DNA of 64,000 bases, taken from positions 48,080,556-48,144,555 of the forward strand of contig OZ007570.1 of NCBI GenBank assembly GCA_963931925.1, in the 5' to 3' direction. This document shows, piece after piece, positions 43,601 to 57,787 of this stretch. The stretch comes from Onchidella celtica (lineage: Eukaryota; Mollusca; Gastropoda; Systellommatophora; Onchidiidae). The first letter of the stretch is position 1. Each line of letters opens with the position of its first letter. Position numbers and translations under genes: made by a program. The notes beneath the pieces are model-generated. The model was not told where the DNA came from, did no database searches, and saw only the letters and a program-made list of their open reading frames with translations.

Positions 43601-46600
43601 ATTAAAGCTCATCTTGTATACATTTAGAGATGCATTATGACTGAGGTAAACAATGATTCACAAGTTGAAATTGACATACTGATTTAATACAAAGATGTGT
43701 GTCAGAATCATTCAATGGAGTTTGACTTTTTTTTGTACTCATCATTGTGTCCTGAGTTTGCCATCCTGTCTACATAAATGTCAGAATGGGTTGTGTTGGA
43801 AACTGCTTTGTGTTGTGTGCTGAATTACATCACTATCACTGTCAGTGTGGGAAAATCAGATTGTTATTGTAGTAGTTGGACACACAAGGATGTGGTGTAG
43901 CATGCTTAGTGGTAAGTGGGCAAAAAGCACTCCATTTCTGAGTCTGCAGGAGGTTCATTTATAAGAAGACTTAGGGCTTTTAGTAAATTAAATACATATT
44001 TTTCTAGTGGAGTAGGGTCTTGATCTTAATGAAGGCTATCTTCTTCATTTCAACACTTTGGTTGCTGAGGCTTTAACTTTAAAGAGAAATTTCTCCTTCA
44101 TTGCTGAGGCATCTGGAATCTTTCAAAGAAAACTGGGGCACCTCACAAAAGAAGCCCGTGTCATTTCTGAACCAATGGGCCTAGAATTTTCAAACTTTCT
44201 GGTTGGTTTTATAAATGGATTGGGTCAGCAGGCACACATTCAAGAATTTCACTACATGTAAGTCAGAATCCTGTGTATAGACATCATCTGGATTTATAGA
44301 AGCAAACATAAACAATCTCATGCTCCGTACTGGAAAGATAAGAGTTAAAAGATGCTCAAACAGCGTCATATAGGCTAAAAAAAAATTTAAAATTACTTAC
44401 AAAGCGAAGCCACTAAGTTATATTGCAGTATTTGGAGTTTTGAGACATTGCACTTTTAATGACAAAAAAATCCCCAATTCATCTCGAGTCACAACCAAAG
44501 GCAATATTGGAAATGTGACTGAATCAATTTAAGCAACCAAAGTGTTAATAAGTGATGGCATGTCAGCGGAAGAAAATAATGTCACAAAGTACAGATATCT
44601 GCTATTTAAAATATTGCCTCTGTGAGCCAGTCTACATACTGCTGTAGTGTCCGCACTTAATTCTCATAAAATTGAGGCAGACATTTTTGAAATTTTTCTA
44701 TAAATTGCGTGCTCAGCAGAAAGGATTTAAAATAATGAGATTCCAACAGCCACTTTTCTCAGATCATACCACAGTCGGAATGGCTTAAAAATAGCTCCTT
44801 TTGTACATCAGTTGTAAACTTGATTGTTGTTTGGCTGGACTTTTACTGTGCTAGGATTGTTCAGTCAGTAATACACAGTAATTTTATGCTTTACATAAGG
44901 GCACACCCATACCAACTTTAGAATGTTAGTAAACTTTCAGCGCTTTAATCTTGTTTTAATTGAAATTTAATCAGTATCTTCTTCATAGAAGATTAATAAA
45001 GTGACCCACGTAGGTCCCTTATAATTTTTACATACCTGTATCACTTTTTGACCAATTTTTCTACCATAATTATTTCATGGCTTTGAAGACACATCGCATT
45101 AACTGTAATCGACAGTACATTGACAGCAAAGAACGAATGTTGAAAAAATACTTCATTGAAATTCAGTTGTGCGCAAGTAACGAAAGTGGATGAAGATTGC
45201 GCTAGCTAAAGCTCTTCAGTAAATTGCCCATCTTATGAATGTATTAGCCTGTCATCTTATCAAAGTAACCTTTTCCCCTCATGCGGCTGTAATAGGTAAT
45301 GGGAAAATAGGAACTTACTGCAACTGACAAAGAAACAATTAAAATGTAGGGTTAATTATGTTTTTTTACAAGAAGGTATTGTTAACCTTGGATCTCTTTA
45401 TCCAGTGCTTCAGGAAATGAATATTTGCAATTGCTTGGAGTCAAGACACTATTGATTCAGCAGTCGGTGCAGTTCACATTCATATCAATCACACTCAGTG
45501 AAGAATCCCGAAACATTCACTGTGCAGTGGTCTGTAGGTTTTATTGGATGATAAATTATGAACATTCAAATCACAATTATTGATATTAGTGGGGTAAATA
45601 TGCATGCCAGACTTTTTATTAAGTAGCAGAAATCGGCTGTTGGAATGTCTTTACTAATTTTTGTTAGTGTTACAAGTTTCACATCGTAAAATGTTAGTTT
45701 TCAAACTTTCCAGTTGGTTTTGTAAATGGCTTGGGTCAGCAGGCATAAATTCAAGAATTTCACCACATGTAAATCAGAATATCTTTGAAAGGGCATTTGT
45801 TTCTGTGTTTGTTTTGTAATGGAGAAGAGTACCAGAAGAAATAATGACAAAGTTTTAGTTGTTTTTGCGATTAATTTGAGATTGTCGAAAAAAACCGACA
45901 TGAAGTGGGCCCAAGAGGTTATATTTGGGTGCTATTCAATCCTTTGAGTGCTGACTAAAACAATTGGTGTATTAGAAATGTTCATAAAAATGAAAATCTT
46001 ACAAGGCAATAGAAACTGGTACATCTGCACCTGTGATGTATGGCAGTTGATAGATATAAAAATCATTATTTAGAATAATCTAAAACACATCCAATTTAAG
46101 CTAAGAAGTGGCTTTACGAGGTGCCATGATCATGGCTTTCAGCACTCAAAGGGTTAAAGTTTATATTCACAGTACTGTGAAGATACATGTACTTCATGAA
46201 AAGAAGGAAGTGGCAGGAAAATACTCAGAAATCTATCATATTTAAGGGTTAAAAGACAATGTAAATCAGCTAATGGACTACTTCTACTTTGGGGATAAAT
46301 ACATGTACAATGACATTGCATTGCCAACCATGTGGCATGTTTGATACAGGTTTCAAAGCGATTCAGATGTGAAAAGTGTCATCCTGAAATACCGGCACAT
46401 ACAGGATATCTTTTATTCAAAAATTATTCTGACAGGATGTCATGGGTCTAGGAGGAGGTAATTAAAAAAAAACCAATTTCAGTCAAATAATTTGGCCCTT
46501 TATATCAAAACAGGAGTAAATTCAAATAGTAGTCAAGGTGCCCACCAGACAGATTGAAATCCAAATAAGCTAGGCTTGGTGTGCATGCATACAATTTTTT

Positions 46601-49600
46601 TATTTCCTCTAGGGTCACAACTAATCATTCACATCAAAACGATCCATGTATGCTTATAACTTCCGAATCATCACTAAAAGTCTGAAGACTTTTCAAAATA
46701 TGAAGCTCCAGACATGATTGATAGAAAGGTGATGCAGCCTCAGAGTTATTGAAAGGCTCACCCAGTATGTTTTTTTTGTTGTTGTTTGAAATACATGTAG
46801 TGCATTTGAGGGTATCCAGAATCGAACATTTAGCTCTTTCACAGGAACTGAACAAGGAAAAGAAAAGGGTCCACTTGTCACTGCAGGTCTTTCTGTTAGA
46901 CATTTCCCGCACTTTTGCATAAAAACTTCTTTTCTGCTGTAATACTCTGAAATCAAGACAAGAAAAGTAATACTCAGTGTATGGCATTTGTCAGAAACAG
47001 TATTGGCAGAAAATAATTTCTGTACCATGAGATAATGAAGGTGGCATTGCATGGAAAGAAAAGGAGTTCCTGTTGTCATGTTTTTCTAAACCTATATGTA
47101 CATGTATTATGTTGGTAAAATCACAAAGCAACATGTTCAGCAGTTATGGAGCATATGCCAATACAAGAGCACTCTCTGAAATTAGTTACTTTGAAAGAAT
47201 CATATTTTTAAAATTTTTCTTATTTTACGCACTCTACAGTTCAAGTGTTGCTTTACTGGTCAGTTTGTTTTGTTCCTTTCTTGCTTTGCATTTGTGGACT
47301 TGGAATATTGAAAGTGTTTTGAACACATATAATGTGTACTTTAATCAGTCCCATCACTGGTGGCATAAAAAAAATTCTTCAGTTGAGACTGAGTCAATTT
47401 GAGCAGCCATCATAATTCATGCTATTCACAACCCAAAAATCTGAAATGAACAAAACTGTCACAAATCCTAGTATGGCTTTTTTTCATTACACACGTGACA
47501 TATTGCTTCATAGAGGAAGGAATGTGACTTTGTAACACTATAACAGTTCATGTATCCAACATTTGACAACACATTTTCAAATTTTGAAGAAAGTAAGTCC
47601 TTCCTGAGGAAACTGGCTCTTTGATTCAAAAGTGCGTGATGACACTATCAAACTAGAGATGTCATGGTCCTGATGTGCCTGGGTCTTATCTAGTGATATG
47701 TATAGAAATGTTTGCTTTCAGCTTGGTTGAAGAATATAACGGCAGTGAAAACTGGGCTGTTATGTATGGTACAAAATACATTCAATGACAGGAATTAGTA
47801 GTGTTTTTTATGAAATTAATCTGCTAAGAGTAGCTCTCCTTGTGCTGACAGTCAAATCTGTTAATTAAGGGACAAATGATTACATGGCAAGAGTATATAA
47901 TTTTAAAAACTTGCTATTTTGAGGGTGGCAGTTTTTTCAATAATAAATAGCTGCAGCACTCAGTAATCCTGTAGCAGAATAATAAATAAGAAACGTTCTT
48001 CACAATAACCATCCAGGCTGCATGACCATAAAATTATTGTCATCACATTTCTGCTTTTCTCAAAAGTGGACCCAGAATATCTTGTCACCATCTTTCACAA
48101 CCTAATTTCTTCAGCCCCAAATGTCAGATGAATGTTTGGTGTGTGCAGTTGGTTGCTCATCTTTGGGCCTTCTTTACTGGCGAAATCATAATGATTATGT
48201 GTTGTCTGATTTATGATGTTGTCATGTCAGAATATTTTTTTCTATTGAAATAAAGCATATTTCTCCTCAACACAGCCATGTTTACCTTGTTATTTATTAT
48301 GATTTATTTCAGCTAAAACAGAAGAACTTTGAGAGAGTGGAAAAGGTCAGTAAGAGATATGAAATGTGACTTCTTTTCATGAATGACTGTTTTGTTTTCT
48401 TAATGAGCAAAATTCCCCAGGAAATAAACTTGCTTTCATTTATGCTCCTTTTATATCAGAGTTTCTCATTGTGCACCTATTTTTTTCTTGTAATGTATTA
48501 ATTGTTCGCTAACAGCCTTGACAGCTTCTAGTCGTCTATGTCCCAACAATCCAAGTCTTCCTAGAGGCAGAGTGCCCTGAGACTGCTTTATTCTATCTCT
48601 CTTCTGTTGAGAAAATGGCTTGTTAAGTTTTGCAGTTAACTTTACAGTTTTAGATCAACTCTTACTTTAAAATCCACTCCCAGATAAGAGATATCTGTTG
48701 GAAAGTAATGACAGAATACACTTTCTTGTGGCCTTACCTCATTGTTTTTGTAAAAAGGTGGAGATAGAATTAAACAGTACTGGGGCGGAGGCAGTTTATC
48801 TCGCATTTGAGATGCATATGTTTTAATTTTGAGAATTAGGGATCAATAATGTACGCTTGAAATAAAACCTCGGTTAACTAAGAAGTAAAGAACGTTTTAC
48901 ATTCCAGAAATTATGTTTGTCAATTAAAACCAGTTGGTAATTTGAATAATTTTTTGGCATTGCTTTCAAAAACCTTCGTTCCTTGTTGTCCTCAGAAAAT
49001 AAAATTTTATTGCAAATGCATTGGCCTTGTCTTGTCTTGTTACTTTTAAACTTTCTTCGTGTTATAGTTTGTTTTCAAGCAAGTATTATTGCATTATTAA
49101 AAGCCAAAGAACATAAACATGCTACTGAGGTTGATGAATGAAGAAAGAATAACATAGTCTTCATTTTTTATGATAGCTTGAAGAGTGAAAAATAATATTT
49201 GCATTTTCAGTATTGTAAAAGTAATTTTTTAGTTGAGAAAGCTTGTAGTAAAAAACTGCAGTTGCACCTCAAACAACTGAAAGAAAAAGAATACATGTAC
49301 AGCAGGGGAGACGGCTCTCCACAAAACATTCCCAGTTTACCCTAAAAGCATCTGCATTCCTAAAATTTGCCAATGCAACCATATTCCGTACTATTTTTAA
49401 CCATCATACTGCATCTACATCATCAACTGCTGTTGCTCTTGACATCATCTCCACTACTTTGGGACACACAAAACAGCTGTTTCAAAGATGTTTGATGAAA
49501 GTGCTCAACATTGAACTTTGGAAGCTGTACCTCAACTACATCAGGGAAACAAAAGGTTCTTTACCATCATACAGGTAGGTGTATGTTTTATTTTTGAATA

Positions 49601-52600
49601 GTCGTTGTGTTATGGGGAGGGGAATTATAATGTGGCAAAGAGAAAGAGGCTATAGTTTTGCAAAGCTCCATGTTGAAAAAACATTTCCAATGCTTTTGTG
49701 ATTTATTGCATGGTTTCTCTATTGTTATGTTTTCAAATGCACGGCTTTGCAACATACAACTTTTGAACTTTTTTTCTTTTTAGCCTCGTTTTAACTTTTG
49801 TTCCAACCCTTTTGTGACCCAAAGATTTTGTGCAGTTCTTGAAATATATTTTGACAGTGGGGAGGACAAGCAGTTCTACTCCTAGTTTACCAGCTGAATG
49901 AATTTTCTAAAGTTTGTATTTCACCCCTTGAAAAGTTAATTGTCTAAAGTGCCACCACCATTATTTTGAGAAAGTAGTTGGATTATTTATTTTTACGACT
50001 TAAGGTAGTTTTTGGGGACATAGAATATTGTTGAAAATCTGGCTTTGTTCCTTCATCATGGACATAAGACACTGGGCATTTCTCACTGAAAATCCAAGAG
50101 TCCTACCATTGTATTAATTAGTTATTTTGCATCCAAATTGGCAGTTGAGACAAACAGGCTTTCAACGGATAATTTGTCATGTTATAAAACGTTGAAGTTG
50201 TCTAATAAAACTATTGCATTCAAAATACACTACAGCAGTTGCTGTATTTACTGGTTTTTGAAGTGTGTGTGCGATGTATATTTAACTTAACTAATTCGTT
50301 GGTTTGCCGTGTAACTTTCCATGAATTGGGACAAAAATAGTGGAGTATGATCCAACAGTCCAAAAAATTAAGTGGCAAGAAGTATCTGTTACTGGAATTT
50401 GTTACTGGAAAAGAAGATGTTTCTGTAATACTGCATTATGATGTATTTTTAATTCTTATCTCCTTTGTTTAATTTCATTTTCTTTTAGAGAAAAGATGGC
50501 ACAGGCATATGACTTTGCTCTGGACAAAATTGGCATGGACATTATGTCATATCAAATATGGGCAGATTACATCAATTTTCTCAAATCAGTGTAAGTTCAT
50601 TTAAAAAACTATCATCAGTACAACAGCTCAGTTGTTGTTTTTTTTGTTGTGCAAATAATAATGTGATGATGGCCCAAGACCCATCACTGATTATTACAGC
50701 TTCATTGTAATGAAAAGGGTTGTAAAACCCTAACAGTATAAACACGTGAGATCGTTGAGAACACAAAAGTCACTTAATGAGAAGGATAAATTTCACTAGT
50801 TCATTATCTTAGCATTTGACCTGGAGCGTTCAAGATTGGGAAAGCTATAAGTAAATGAAACGTATTAAGCACAGTATGACCGAAGTATCCCTCATTCCAA
50901 GAGTTACATACAGGTCAATCACATACAACAGCCAATCATTATGACTTTCTTTCATTCTTTTCAAACTAAAACGTAGGAGAGAAAAATGCACTCATCTGTG
51001 CCTTCATAAAAACTTACGGTTCTATTCAGACACAATGTAAGGGTCTAAATAGGAAAAACCTCTCAGTGATGAATTTCTTTGTGACAAAAATACTCAACAG
51101 ACCTAAGGATGAAAACCTAAACCTTTTTTCTGATAGTGTATTGTGATAGATCAGTTTGTGAGGCCTTGTTGGGTGAGACACCATGAGATTGCGCCACAGT
51201 CAGTAGTCCAGAGTGTTAGGGATGACAAGGCCCACAACTTTTTCCATGGAGGTGCATGAATAGTCACAGGCTTGTGTCCTTTTGTGATGTTCATATTATA
51301 ATCTTTATACATGTAATTTTATAATATTTATAATAGTATTTAATTATCGTGGGTATAGAGCAAAATTGTTGTATCTCCAGGCTTATGAATAATGGGAGCT
51401 GTCTCGGAAACACCACAATATTGCTCTCAATGATCTCATTTTTTAGAGAGATACAACAATACTGCTTCTCTGTAACTTTGAACTGGTTATAGATAGCGGA
51501 ATGCCGAAAAAATTGCAAGAAGCAGTTTGTCATTATTATAGTATTGCCATTATGAACCCCAATTCATAAACCTGGAGTTACAACAATTTTACTCCATATC
51601 CGCGTTATACAGTCATTGTTTCCGTAGAGGAAAAAATATGTCAGACACCAAATTGTACTCGTGGATTAAAGTTGGCCATAAAAATCTGGCATGGCCAGAA
51701 TTTTAAGTGCAGTTTTGGTATCTTTTTAATGATTTGTTGCAAAGAATATTAGTACATTCTGTGCCGGGTGTTGCGTTTGTGCGGCTATTGTTTCTGTGGA
51801 CAACTGCTTTCAGGAAAAGTAATAGGATTTCACTTTTGCCAATGAATGTACTGTTTCTCTTTTCTTTGTGTCACTACAAGCATGTAAAATAATGTCATCC
51901 CAGAGGAGGAAAATTGGGCAAAAATATACTTTGCTCTTTACTGTCAGTTGTTTCAAATGTCCCGATCCTATGTGTGTGTACCCATTTAGAAATGAACCAT
52001 GCATGGTACCTATATATAGCTGAATTAGGGTTTTACCGAGATGTGGCAACACTGACTTTCATTTCTGTGAATTTGTTTTTCAGATGTTTCAGTATTAAAA
52101 CATTATAAAAAATGTTCTCATCTCCAGAGAAGCTGTTGGTTCTTATGCAGAAAATCAGAGAATCACAGCAGTTAGAAAAGTGTACCAGCGAGGAGTAACC
52201 AATCCAATGATCAACATAGAGCTCTTGTGGAAGGATTACACAGCATATGAAAATGTTAGTTTTTATCTATTCAGTTTGTATATGGGCAACAAGTTTGTTT
52301 ACAAAGAGTCAAGACAATGAATGTTTGTTACAATGAAAGTTTGACACTGGCAGTCTTGTAAGAAAACATTAAATCATTGTAATCCTGATTGAAAACATTA
52401 TTTCATTTACACCTGTAAGAACATTGCATATCAATTTGCAGAGAAAGTCTTTTTGGTTTATTAAAGAAGTTTAGTAACTCTCTAGTTATCAAGTCTTCTT
52501 GGACGGATCTTGGTCAATACCACCGCACTCTAAAGCCTGTGCAGGAACCTTGTTTTTCATTCTGTGAATCCTCATATGAATGTGTATTTCAGAAAATCAA

Positions 52601-55600
52601 CAGTTTGATTGCCAAGAAATTGATTGATGACAGAAGCAGAGAGTACATGAGTGCCAGGCGGGTGGCGAAGGAGTATGAGGTGGCCACAAGAGGCCTGGAC
52701 AAAAATGCCCCATCTGTTCCTCCACAGAACTCTTTTAATGAGCTCAAACAGGTAAAATGACTGTTTAAAGTGTTATAGTTATAGATGCTTCTGTTTGTTG
52801 GTGAATTGCTGTTTTTGTAAGAATAATTATGTCAGTCCTAGAAACCAAATAGTCATAGGAGATGGGAACGGATCACCAGCATGTACAACTGTCCAATGTG
52901 TATTACAATTTCTGTAAATTCAAGCATTGGTAATTCTTGTCAAAGCCAATAAAATAAGTTCCTGCTACTGCTAGGCTACTGTTGGTTTGTGTAAGGCATT
53001 TTTCAAATTTTGTTGTTTTGTTTATTTTCACTACTCCTGATTTATGGAATAGGTTAAGCATTACAGAATTGTGCTGTGCTGCTAGTCGAAAAAACAACAC
53101 AAAAAACCTGAAATGATCAAACTCAAGGACTTAACTGAACGTTCTGTCCGCTGATCTCTCAGGAAAACCAAGATCTACCATGACTTTGTTTATGTCTTTT
53201 GCTATATACTCACAGGTTGAACTTTGGAAAAAGTACATTGCCTGGGAGAAGAGAAATCCTCTCAGAACCGAAGATCAAACAATTATCTGCAAGAGAGGTA
53301 CATATAAATAAGTTTTGTTAGGAAACTTTCAGCATTCATTGCACCCAGGAATTAAACCATTTGAATGCCTTTAGGAACATTTAATGCTATAACTGACCTT
53401 TATGTGGAAATGATGTATTTACCTTACTTAAGTTAGGTTTTACATTACTGTGGCAATGGATGGTGATCTCTCTTGGGTTGACTGTTCAGAACAATGTTGG
53501 TTTATGAGCTTACAATACCACTGGTTTATATCCAGTGCTGCCCATTCAAAAAATCCCAAACCTGAAGAATGGATTAAAATCTTGTTTTTCTCTTGACATC
53601 ACTGCAACAGTTCTTGTCATTTGATCCGCCAGATACCTACCATGTTACGGAGAGCAGGATTTTCATATCAAGATAAATAGCAATGCATATCAATTCCTCC
53701 ATTTCTTTTAGGTGTAACTTTCTCAGTTTCACAGAACCCATGTCAGGTCCTTTTCCTTTACTTGATCCTTTTTGTGCATTCTATTACATTCTTCATTATA
53801 ATGATCTGAAAATAGCCATTACCTTCCTAATGAAAATGTTAAGTGAATTAATGTTTTCCTTTTTGTGTTTGTTTCCTCCTCAGTTATGTTTGCTTATGAA
53901 CAGTGTTTGTTATGCCTCGGTCACCACCCAGATATTTGGATTGAGGCTGCTTCATACTTGGATCAGTCTAGCAGAATCCTTGTGGAGAAAGGGGTGAGTT
54001 AGTGGAAGAGATTAGTGCCCACACAAACAAGCCCATCCATTTATAATGTCTCAGCTGTATGCTGTGCATTAATGAATACACAGTTTAAGCCCAATATCGC
54101 CTTTGGCAAATTAAATCCAGCAGCCGACCTGAGAAAGATAAAAATTGCTATTTGTTTGAACCGAGCATTTCTGTAAGTCCAGATCTAAGTCAAGTTAATA
54201 ATGTCACTTGGGCTCGATGCACAGAGTTGTTATGCCATAATTCCTTGCAGAACACACAGATGTGATAAAGTTGACTTTTGACCAAAGAAAGATAAAACAT
54301 GAAATTTCTGATCACACTTTCTGATTTTACCAGATGAACATGTATATCCTTTGCCTAAAACAAAATTTTAAAAATCATAAATACATGTAAATAATAATCA
54401 AGGCTGAATTTGTCCAAAAAAGATGTGTCCACATCATTTATCACCAAAAATAAATTGAGGACTTTGCTCTCTAGCTCCATTAAAGTGCTGTAAATTTTCA
54501 GTGGTGTAAATTGCCCGAGTCAGTGAAATTGGTTTTCCAGAAATGTATACTTTACTACGTTTCCAAGGCAATGCAAACTCTAAATTCCAAATTCATAGGA
54601 CTACCACATACAGCTCAACAACCCTTAGCAGGACACTGTAATATTGTCCGTGGTTGGAAACAGTAGGATTAAAAAACTCACATTCTTCATGCTGTGCAAT
54701 GCCATGGCCGTCACTGATTTAATGTTGAAAGCCTTGTCTTGATCTGACCGCCATGTCAACAGACAGGTGTGTCTGTGTCACAGTGACATAATGATTCTAT
54801 TGCCTCAGAGATGAAACACAAAATTTAACAACAATGTTGACATAGGGATACCCTTGAAGAAAGGCACCTTAAAAAGGACTTCGTTATGTTTTAATCTGTT
54901 GCTGTAGTGTAATTTGAACATTTCTACATTAAAAATTGTAGCGCATTGACTAATTTAACGTTTGGTGATCAGGATCAGAATGCTGGGAAGTTGTTTGCTG
55001 ATGAAGCTGCAGCCATCTTTGAGAGAGCCATCAACTCTTTGATGAAAAAGAATATGCTTATTTACTTTGCTTATGCTGATTTTGAAGAGGTACGTGATAT
55101 AATAGAAGAGAAATATGAATTGTAACATTTTGTTTAGTTTAGAAGTTATTATACATGTAAGACACTTCATTTCACTTCAGACTAGGAAACATTTGATACA
55201 TTATCTTTAGAAATAACACATTTTATTAGCAGACTTGCCAGGGGTCGATATGATTAATATTGGTAGTGTTCAAAGATTACCTTGTAGCATCACTGATACT
55301 GGAATCAAAGCGGTAAATTCTGTGTGAAACATTTTGATCCTCTGCTCTCATGACTTTTGCACAATGTACTGAATGATATGACAACTGTAAGTGTTAAATT
55401 GATTTCTTTGAAAAAAACATTTTTAAAAAATATGGAATACTTAGTACCATAGTACCAGCTAGTACCATTAGTTTTCTTGACATTTGTGTAAGGACAACCA
55501 TGGCAGGTAATTATTTGCTCTCGCCACTGACAATAACACTGCATAATATTGTGCGTATTTTCATTTCAGGGTCGCATGAAATTTGAGAAAGTTCATCAAA

Positions 55601-57744
55601 TATACAAGAAGTACCTTGATGTGGAGGATGTTAATCCAACTCTGGTAATGTTTTGAATCACTTGCTATTGAAAATTTATTCTAATGTGGCAGTAAATAAT
55701 GATATAAAACATTTGATAATTTTAATGCCTTATCTCACATAAATCTTGCATGATATCAGACCTGCCAACCACTGTGTATTTTACAGGACTGCCCCATAGC
55801 AATCCATAGAAATCGTGTATGAAAATAAGAGATAGTTACAGTTTGCCTTTATACAAGATTCCCCTTATTGAAGTGGCTATTCAGTGTGCAGGTATGTAAT
55901 ATGTTTGCTTCATAAGTAGAATGATTTGTGTCTGGGTCATGTTAGGCAGATTGTACTAAACTATTTATTATTTGATTACCCCTTAGGCGTATGTTCAGTA
56001 TATGAAGTTTGCAAGAAGAGCAGAAGGTATCAAATCAGCCAGAATGGTTTTCAAGGCAGCAAGAGAGGACAAAAGAACAGAATATCATGTTTTTGTCGCA
56101 GCAGCTTTAATGGAGTATTATTGCAGTAAAGTGAGTTTCATGTATTATAACAATCCATAATTCGCATTAGTTTATCTTGCAGGATTAATAGAAAAGATTA
56201 ACACCTGCAGAATATTGCTAACAGATATATGGTGTATCACCTAATGGGGCGCCCATATACAGTAGATTTCATATGAAGCCCATACATGTAATACCATTTG
56301 AGCAATGATAGACCTAGGAAACTGTTTATTACTTAAGGTTTTTTACCTGGTGTAATGTAAACTGAGAAATGATTTATGAACAGAATTTGGGGGATGATGT
56401 GGCTTTATTAGTGAAATACAGAAGTTCAGACTGCAGTGATTATTTATGAGCTCTTTTGTCATACCAATGAATATATTCATACATTTTGGGTTTTGGGGGG
56501 GGGGGAGGGGTAGAATATTTAATTATACAAGAAGATGACATCAATAATGAAAATAATTTTCGTTTCTACAGGAGAAAACCATAGCTTTAAAAATCTTTGA
56601 GCTGGGTCTCAAGAGATTTGGGGATAACCCAGAGTATGCGGCCTGTTACATTGATTTCATGTCACATCTGAATGGTAAGTGCAAAAGTGATATTAACTTG
56701 AAGGGACAAAGACAAGACAAGGCAAGAAATATTAAGATAAAGACATGGTGTGTGTTTAACCTGGGGGATATATTGAAGGCAGAAATTCTGAAGGAAAGTT
56801 AACCCTAGAACACTCTTGTATTACATGCTGCAATATTGCTGTTCTATTTGAGATGAAAGGGATTTAGTTGTATTTTTAGCTCTTAAAATTGCAGTTCTTC
56901 TTGAGATTAAATCTAGGAAGTCCAAAGGAGACAAAGAGATTACAGTAGATGGAACATTTGGTGTCTTGAGATCAGAGCGAGCAAAGTATTTCTTGAAAAG
57001 CACCATCATCTCCAGTTTTCAGACATTCAGTAGAGTTTTTACTTGTGCTAATCTTAAATATGAAGATAAGAAATTGTATTCTGATTCTAGAATGATACTT
57101 GCAGTTGCCTGTTAGATACAGATTTAACTTTTTGGGGCGGAAGAGCATTTAATGTTTCTTTTTAAGCTTTTTTAGTAAGGCATTATGTTGGCCATATTAT
57201 TTGACACCTGGACTAAAATGCTTCTTATCTACCAGAGGACAACAACACCAGAGTATTGTTTGAAAGAATCTTGTCATCTGACCAGCTCATTCCTGAAAAG
57301 TCCACGTAAGTTATTACTTCAGATTTGGCATTCGCTTCATGGGATCATTCTATGAGATGTGAGTGACTAAAAATTTGTAATACATTGAGCATGTAAAGTT
57401 TTCACAAATTTGTTAAACATCTAAAGGCTTAAAGTGTTGATGTTTGCTGATGACTAGTTTTTTTTTAAATCAGACTTTTTGCTTTTATTTATCTTGGTCT
57501 TTCATAAGCAAAAAGGAGAGAATGAGAATATGAGAAAATTGATACACTTCATAATTGCATGTCTTGACATTGTCCACACTAAAAACTTATCTGTCTGAGT
57601 GGATATTTATGTTAAGTCTGACAATAACTCGAATGTGTTTTCTACAGAGACATTTGGAGCAAGTTCCTGTCTTTTGAATCCCAGGTTGGAGATTTAGCAA
57701 GTATTGTGAAGGTGGAAAAGAGAAGGGCCTCCACCATTGAAAAG
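40614..57744 (+). CDS. CSTF3: CSTF3 (CstF-77), cleavage stimulation factor subunit 3, partial
   Basis: Exons: 40614-40721, 41795-41890, 48313-48345, 49477-49574, 50489-50590, 52128-52254, 52593-52751, 53216-53297, 53884-53993, 54973-55089, 55570-55644, 55987-56130, 56572-56674, 57236-57305, 57648-57744. All junctions are GT-AG and in phase, giving 507 residues. They cover the HAT (half-a-TPR) repeats of CstF-77: [71 protein letters not shown] and [13 protein letters not shown], all highly conserved in animals. CstF-77 is the nuclear scaffold that dimerises and binds CstF-64 and CstF-50 in pre-mRNA 3'-end cleavage. The N-terminal exon is uncertain (candidate at 25211). The C-terminal part, with the CstF-64-binding region, is missing, presumably beyond the window on the far side of the LTR element. 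Confidence 0.95.
44050..44548. repeat. TTAA-type MITE in CSTF3 intron
   Basis: The left end TCAACACTTTGGTTGCT and right end AGCAACCAAAGTGTTAA form a 17-bp inverted repeat with a TTAA-like target (left now TCAA). The roughly 500-bp core has no transposase. A 90-bp part (44188-44280) recurs at 45695-45785. Confidence 0.7.
45695..45785 (+). repeat. Second copy of a 90-bp segment of the 44050 MITE
   Basis: TTCAAACTTTCCAGTTGGTT to CAAGAATTTCACCACATGTA matches 44188-44280 in the same orientation with few differences, 1.5 kb away. It is an orphan fragment of a related element. Confidence 0.7.
45936..46157. repeat. 222-bp TTAA-type MITE
   Basis: CCTTTGAGTGCTGA at the left and TCAGCACTCAAAGG at the right are perfect 14-bp inverted repeats. 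The right flank is GGGTTAA and the left TCAAT. A short AT-rich core lies between. The same TTAA/CCC pattern as the larger elements suggests a further piggyBac-like family. Confidence 0.75.
48313..48345 (+). CDS. CSTF3: CSTF3 33-nt exon
   Basis: This short in-frame exon encodes [11 protein letters not shown], between tttcag and gtcagt. It is separated from exon 41795-41890 by a 6.4-kb intron and from the next exon by 1.1 kb. The residues match the linker helix between the first HAT repeats of CstF-77, and the next exon begins with the conserved LFQRCL. At 33 nt it is easily missed by gene finders. Confidence 0.9.
51357..51595. repeat. Long-TIR MITE in CSTF3 intron
   Basis: AAAATTGTTGTATCTCCAGG (then CTTATGAAT) at the left is mirrored at the right by ATTCATAAACCTGGAGTTAC (then AACAATTTT). 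The arms are 35-38 bp with a few mismatches around a core of about 160 bp. It lies in the intron between exons 50489-50590 and 52128-52254. No coding capacity. Confidence 0.8.
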
Positions 57745-57787
57745 GTATCCGTGTAATAGAATATTTAGTTTCTTCTTGTGCGGAACT

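Noticed and set aside
44058-44261. 67-residue frame in a CSTF3 intron
   Set aside because: Lies wholly inside the MITE at 44050-44548 and its related segment at 45695 is not open in the same way.
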